Assembly (NCBI GenBank): GCA_947623185.1
Contig: CANQGL010000018.1
Location: forward strand, 1 to 36,652
DNA from: an uncultured Lachnospiraceae bacterium
Lineage (GTDB): Bacteria > Bacillota > Clostridia > Lachnospirales > Lachnospiraceae
DNA: 36,652 nucleotides
Direction of reading: 5' to 3'
The position numbers were made by a program, and so were the translations under genes. Below are positions 32,447-36,652 of this stretch, in pieces; position 1 is the first letter of the stretch, and each line of letters opens with the position of its first letter. The notes under the pieces were generated by a model. It saw only the letters and a program-made list of their open reading frames with translations, was not told where the DNA came from and did not search any database.

Positions 32447-35400
32447 GTGGAGATATTTAATAATACAACTAAGGTGGTCAAAGACGATCTTGAAAAGACA
32501 ATACAACACGGTAGCCGTATTTCAATTGCCGCCGCCTGCTTTTCTATATATGCGTACCAGGAGCTTCGTCAACAGCTTGAAACCTGTAATGAATTGCGTT
32601 TTATTTTCACCTCGCCCACATTTGTTGCGGAGAAAACTCCGAAGGAGCACAGAGAGTTTTATATTCCCCGTCTACAAAGGGAGAAAAGCCTCTACGGAAC
32701 CGAGTTTGAAGTGCGTCTTCGTAACGAACTAAAACAGAAGGCCGTTGCAAAGGAGTGTGCTGAATGGATGCGCCGTAAAGTGCGCTTTAAATCCAACACG
32801 ACCCGAGATGGTATGAACAATTTCATGCTTGTTTCTAATGAGGGCGAGACGTATACATATTCACCTATGAACAGCTTTACTACCGTTGACCTTGGCTGTG
32901 AACGCGGGAATAACCTTATAAATATGGTGACCCGCTTTGAAAACCCGGCAAGCACCGAGTTCCTCCGTATGTTCGATGCTGTGTGGAATGACGAAGAAAA
33001 ACTGAAGGATGTGACCGAGGAAGTTATTGATATGATTTCCGCAGTCTATCAGGAGAATTCCCCGGAGTTGGTTTATTTTATGACGCTGTATAACATATTC
33101 AGTGAGTTTTTGGAGGACATTTCGGAGGATGTTCTTCCGAACGAGGCAACGGGATTTAAGGAAAGCATTATTTGGAATAAACTGTTCAATTTCCAGAAAG
33201 ATGCCGCTCTTGCAATCATAAATAAGCTGGAACAGTATAATGGGTGTATTCTTGCAGACAGCGTCGGACTTGGTAAAACATTTACTGCGCTTGCTGTTAT
33301 CAAATATTATGAAGGGCGGAACAAGAATGTTCTTGTTCTCTGCCCGAAAAAACTATGTGAAAACTGGATGACTTATCGGGGTAATCTGATCAATAACCCG
33401 CTCGCAAAGGATCGACTGCGTTATGATGTCCTTTATCATACGGATCTGTCGAGAGACAGCGGAAATACGGTGATCGGATTGCCAATTGACCGCATCAATT
33501 GGGGAAACTATGATCTCGTTGTTATAGACGAAAGCCACAATTTCAGAAACGGTAATGGTACGAACAGTCGTGGCGGAGAAAAAGAAAATCGCTATATGCG
33601 CCTGATGAGCCGTATTATCAAACCAGGAGTAAAAACGAAAGTGCTGATGCTTTCCGCTACTCCGGTCAATAACCGCTTTTATGATTTGCGAAATCAGTTG
33701 GCGCTTGCCTATGAGGGCGATCCATCCGAGTTTAACGAGAAGCTGAACATTAAATCCGACATTGATACCATCTTCCGTCAGGCGCAGGGAGTTTACAACG
33801 CCTGGTGCAAGCTGCCGGAGGAGGAACGTACCACGGCGAACCTGCTGTCACGCTTGGACTTCGATTTTTTTGAGGTACTGGACAGCGTGACGATTGCCCG
33901 CTCCAGAAAGCATATACAGCAGTTTTACGATGTAGCGGATATTGGAACATTCCCGGAAAGGCTCAAGCCAATATCTCTGTGTCCCAAGCTGACCGATTTG
34001 AAGAACGCCATTAACTACAAAGAAGTATATGAGTGCCTCTCTAAATTGCGACTGACGATTTACACGCCGACGATTTATATCCATGCCAGCAAGCTACATA
34101 AGTATCTGGACGAGAAGGAAACAGAGAATTTCAGAAAAGGTCGTGAAATAGGTATTCAGCGATTGATGAGTATCAATCTCTTGAAGCGTATGGAGAGTTC
34201 CGTTCATTCTTTCCTGCTGACGGTGCGTAGAATCTACGACTATCTCTATGACACTTCACAGACCATCGAGGCTTTTATGTCAGGAGGCCCCGGTGCATTG
34301 GACGAGATGCGTGACCTTTCTGATGAAGCTGCTGATTTTGACGAGGATGACCAGAATACCGATTTCTTTACTGTGGGAAAGAAAGTAAAAATCGACCTTC
34401 AGGATATGGATTATATCTCGTGGAAACGGGATATTGATGATGATATGGAAACGCTCCAGCTGCTCATTCTGATGATCGAGGATATTACGCCAGAATATGA
34501 TTTCAAGCTGAATGAACTGATCCGCGTAATCAGGAATAAGGCTGATAAGCCCATCAATGAGGGTAACAGGAAGATTCTTATCTTTACTGCGTTCTCCGAT
34601 ACAGCGGAGTATCTTTATGAAAATATTGCCGAGATGGCACATAGGGAACTGGGACTGCACACGGCGCTTGTTACCGGTTCCGTGGATGGAAGAACCACAA
34701 TACCGAGATTCAAAGCTGATATGAACCATGTGCTCGCTTGCTTCTCTCCAAAATCAAAAGATCGTGATGTTCTGTACCCGAAGGATAAGACGGACATTGA
34801 TATTCTCATTGCCACAGACTGTATTTCCGAAGGCCAGAACTTGCAAGACTGCGATTTTTGTATCAATTACGACATCCATTGGAATCCTGTCCGCATTATT
34901 CAGCGTTTCGGAAGAATTGACCGTATCGGCAGCAGGAATTCCGTGATTCAGCTTGTGAACTTCTGGCCTGATCTGGATTTGGACGAGTACATCAATCTGA
35001 AAGCTCGTGTTGAGACTAGGATGCGGATATCCGTCATGACCTCGACCGGCGATGACGATCTCATCAATCAGGAAGAAAAAGGCGATCTGGAGTACAGACG
35101 CGCTCAACTGAAGAAACTTCAGGAAGAGGTCGTTGACCTTGAAGATATGTCTTCAGGCATTTCCATTATGGACTTGGGTTTGAACGAGTTTCGTATGGAC
35201 TTGCTGGCATACATGAAGGAACATGGAGACATTGACCATACACCGTTTGGCATCCATGCTGTTGTAAAAGGCGAAAAGCCGGGCGTGATTTTTGTGCTGA
35301 AGAATGTAAACGAACATATAAACATTCAAAATCAGAACAGGCTGCATCCGTTTTATATGGTCTATGTCGGAATGGACGGCGAAGTTATCGCAAACCATTT

Positions 35401-35677
35401 GCAGCCGAAGGACACGCTTGATATAATGAGACATTTGTCTCGTGGAAAGGTCATACCGGATAAAACTCTGTGTGAGCAGTTTAATAAAGCTACGAATAAC
35501 GGCAAAAACATGAGCAAGGTTTCCCAGTTGTTGGAGGACTCCATCATGTCAATCATTGACGCAAAGGACGAGAGTGATATCGACAGTTTCTTTGGAGGCG
35601 GTCAGACTACATTCCTCTCTGGCGGATTTTCGGGACTTGATGATTTTGAATTGATATGCTTTATGGTGGTGATTTGA
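32447..35677 (+). CDS. SNF2-class helicase with degenerate PLD-like N-terminus, defence-associated
   Basis: Encodes 1076 residues. Residues 1-150 resemble the PLD-like domain found on such helicases, but no HxK catalytic motif is visible. The helicase core has Walker A DSVGLGKTF near residue 270, DESHN near 360, LSATPVNNR near 401, and C-terminal ISEGQNLQ and QRFGRIDRIG near 793-827. The order and the GLGKT, DESH and QRFGRIDRIG motifs place it in the SNF2 superfamily 2 group used by restriction-like systems. It probably translocates on DNA using ATP. GTG 32447 is preferred because GAGG ends 7 bases before it; the GTG at 32441 abuts that site. The next gene begins one base after its stop. Confidence 0.88.
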   Translation: MEIFNNTTKVVKDDLEKTIQHGSRISIAAACFSIYAYQELRQQLETCNELRFIFTSPTFVAEKTPKEHREFYIPRLQREKSLYGTEFEVRLRNELKQKAVAKECAEWMRRKVRFKSNTTRDGMNNFMLVSNEGETYTYSPMNSFTTVDLGCERGNNLINMVTRFENPASTEFLRMFDAVWNDEEKLKDVTEEVIDMISAVYQENSPELVYFMTLYNIFSEFLEDISEDVLPNEATGFKESIIWNKLFNFQKDAALAIINKLEQYNGCILADSVGLGKTFTALAVIKYYEGRNKNVLVLCPKKLCENWMTYRGNLINNPLAKDRLRYDVLYHTDLSRDSGNTVIGLPIDRINWGNYDLVVIDESHNFRNGNGTNSRGGEKENRYMRLMSRIIKPGVKTKVLMLSATPVNNRFYDLRNQLALAYEGDPSEFNEKLNIKSDIDTIFRQAQGVYNAWCKLPEEERTTANLLSRLDFDFFEVLDSVTIARSRKHIQQFYDVADIGTFPERLKPISLCPKLTDLKNAINYKEVYECLSKLRLTIYTPTIYIHASKLHKYLDEKETENFRKGREIGIQRLMSINLLKRMESSVHSFLLTVRRIYDYLYDTSQTIEAFMSGGPGALDEMRDLSDEAADFDEDDQNTDFFTVGKKVKIDLQDMDYISWKRDIDDDMETLQLLILMIEDITPEYDFKLNELIRVIRNKADKPINEGNRKILIFTAFSDTAEYLYENIAEMAHRELGLHTALVTGSVDGRTTIPRFKADMNHVLACFSPKSKDRDVLYPKDKTDIDILIATDCISEGQNLQDCDFCINYDIHWNPVRIIQRFGRIDRIGSRNSVIQLVNFWPDLDLDEYINLKARVETRMRISVMTSTGDDDLINQEEKGDLEYRRAQLKKLQEEVVDLEDMSSGISIMDLGLNEFRMDLLAYMKEHGDIDHTPFGIHAVVKGEKPGVIFVLKNVNEHINIQNQNRLHPFYMVYVGMDGEVIANHLQPKDTLDIMRHLSRGKVIPDKTLCEQFNKATNNGKNMSKVSQLLEDSIMSIIDAKDESDIDSFFGGGQTTFLSGGFSGLDDFELICFMVVI

Positions 35678-35678
35678 G

Positions 35679-36302
35679 ATGGTACACTTTCCGACTACGA
35701 CAGCGGTTCACCGGCGGCTTCCGAAGGAGGCGTTCTACAAGCACCTGCCGCTTACGAAAGTGCTAAAGGATAAGTTCGTGTCCGAGGTGGACAGGATCGT
35801 TGTAGAGAACAGCCTCACAAAAGAAAATCTGAATCTGACGGCAGATTCAGAGGTGAAGGAAATCCTGCTGCTGTCGATAACTTTAAAGAAACAAGAGTTT
35901 GACGGCAAGGTGATCGAGGCAATTGCGAGGCAGAATCCTCACAAGCTGGTATTTCTACTTGTGTTTGAGGGCAGCCGACAGCTTGCTCTTTACCACGGTA
36001 AGCTCTATCGGACACCGTGGATGGATGCGGCAGAGGTGAATCTGAAACCACAAGGGTTTTCCCTTGATGAGATTTGGGATTCTTTTGTGGAACAAATCGC
36101 ACTCTATGAGGAACGGGCAAAAAGGGCAGACTCCCTCTCTGTGGATGAACGCCTTGCCTTGCAGGAGCAGATACTGAAACTCGAAAAACTGATAGCAAAG
36201 ACTGAGACGGCCGCTTGGAAAGAGCCGCAGCCGAAAAAGCAATTTGAATTGTATTCTCGTCTTCGCGAATATAAGATAAAATTAGAAGAAATAAAGCGAT
36301 AA
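35679..36302 (+). CDS. DUF4391 domain protein
   Basis: Encodes 207 residues. The N-terminal half has LPKEAFYKHLPLTKVLKDKFVSEVDRIV and the beta-rich core EVKEILLLSITLKKQEFD, then HKLVFLLVFEGSRQLALYHGKLYRTPW, as in DUF4391. The C-terminal third is a coiled coil (about 150-207). Biochemical function is unknown. DUF4391 genes commonly lie between an SNF2-like helicase and a type III-like DNA methyltransferase, as the spacing here suggests. It begins one base after the helicase stop, so translation is probably coupled. Confidence 0.88.
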   Translation: MVHFPTTTAVHRRLPKEAFYKHLPLTKVLKDKFVSEVDRIVVENSLTKENLNLTADSEVKEILLLSITLKKQEFDGKVIEAIARQNPHKLVFLLVFEGSRQLALYHGKLYRTPWMDAAEVNLKPQGFSLDEIWDSFVEQIALYEERAKRADSLSVDERLALQEQILKLEKLIAKTETAAWKEPQPKKQFELYSRLREYKIKLEEIKR

Positions 36303-36306
36303 AAAC

Positions 36307-36325
36307 GCTCCACAGTGTGGAGCGA
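36307..36325. repeat. Perfect short palindrome between DUF4391 and DUF1016 genes
   Basis: CGCTCCACA (36307-36315) and TGTGGAGCG (36317-36325) are exact inverted repeats around one base. The preceding A-run and the absence of a T-tract afterwards make it a poor plus-strand terminator. On the minus strand it would be followed by AGCG-TTTTTA, a plausible terminator. It could also be a protein-binding site. Confidence 0.7.
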
Positions 36326-36343
36326 ATTGTGAGGATGATTTTA

Positions 36344-36652
36344 TGAGTGAAATGATAAAAAATGAAAATTTGCCGAACGATTTGCAGTCGGAAAATGCGT
36401 ATTTGTCCATTAGAGGATATGTCATTGACGCACAGCGGCAGGTGTATTCAGCCGTTAATGTCGCAATGGTGACAGCATATTGGAACATCGGAAAAGCGAT
36501 ATATGAGGTGTGCGGAGAAAGCGATCGAGCCGCCTATGGCAAGCAGGTGCTGAAGTATATTTCCGACAAACTGACAGCGGAGTTCGGAAAGGGCTTTAGC
36601 ATTCAGGGGCTTCGTAATATGCGACAGTTCTATCTTGCCTTTCCAAAATGCT
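36344..36652 (+). CDS. DUF1016 (YhcG-like, PDDEXK) protein, 5' part only
   Basis: The first 103 codons are present and run off the window. Segments RGYVIDAQRQVYSAVNVAMVTAYWNIGKAIYE, YGKQVLKYISDKLTAEFGKGFS and LRNMRQFYLAF are the DUF1016 N-terminal helical domain. Complete members carry a C-terminal PDDEXK nuclease-like domain, which would lie outside the window. Such genes are frequent passengers or partners in restriction islands. ATG 36344 follows GTGAGGATG, where GAGG serves as ribosome site. Confidence 0.9.

Overview
The window looks like a chromosome segment of a GC-rich anaerobic Firmicute, class Clostridia and most likely Lachnospiraceae. The supporting signs are the SCIFF ranthipeptide pair beside secDF/tgt/yajC, a fused SecDF, a TIGR04086-type membrane protein, a Na+-translocating decarboxylase beta subunit, choline-binding-like wall repeats, an L10 leader and strong AGGAGG ribosome sites. 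Assignment below class is inference.

Layout. 1-2.1 kb: the tail of a HlyC/CorC-type protein, then a promoter, a yybP-ykoY (Mn2+) riboswitch and a terminator in front of a decarboxylase beta subunit and a 39-residue OadG-like peptide; a small membrane protein lies on the minus strand. 2.2-8.2 kb: SCIFF precursor and radical SAM maturase, SecDF, Tgt, a small Ala-rich membrane protein and YajC. 8.2-14.5 kb: a candidate minus-strand structured RNA, a secreted wall-binding protein, an MreB paralogue, RecD2 helicase, ComF-type phosphoribosyltransferase and a GNAT acetyltransferase. 14.7-18.3 kb: rpmG-secE-nusG-rplK-rplA, then rplJ-rplL behind its own promoter and L10 leader. The usual rpoB does not follow.

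18.4-31.9 kb is a long co-directional surface-glycan region: DUF445 protein, SIS-domain isomerase, LTA-synthase-like enzyme, two large polytopic membrane proteins that may be GT-C transferases, a membrane-anchored protein with a HEPN/DUF4145-like domain and a repetitive charged tail, then rfbF-rfbG-rfbH (CDP-4-keto-3,6-dideoxyglucose branch), a LicD-family transferase and a GtrB/DPM1-like glycosyltransferase. Many genes overlap or nearly touch, which suggests coordinated synthesis and decoration of a wall or membrane polymer. The E3 reductase and the final sugar-specific enzymes of the dideoxyhexose route are not in the window.

A strong terminator at about 31.98 kb ends this region. Beyond it the base composition drops visibly towards AT and a defence-type module begins: a small XRE regulator, a 1076-residue SNF2-class helicase with an N-terminal region resembling a degenerate PLD-like domain, a DUF4391 protein and a DUF1016 (PDDEXK-like) protein cut by the window edge. 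This resembles helicase-DUF4391-methyltransferase restriction-like islands, and the methyltransferase or nuclease partners would lie to the right. The items most worth following up are this module, the Mn2+ riboswitch in front of a Na+ pump subunit, the candidate ncRNA at 8.3 kb and the twin hairpins before rplK and rplA.
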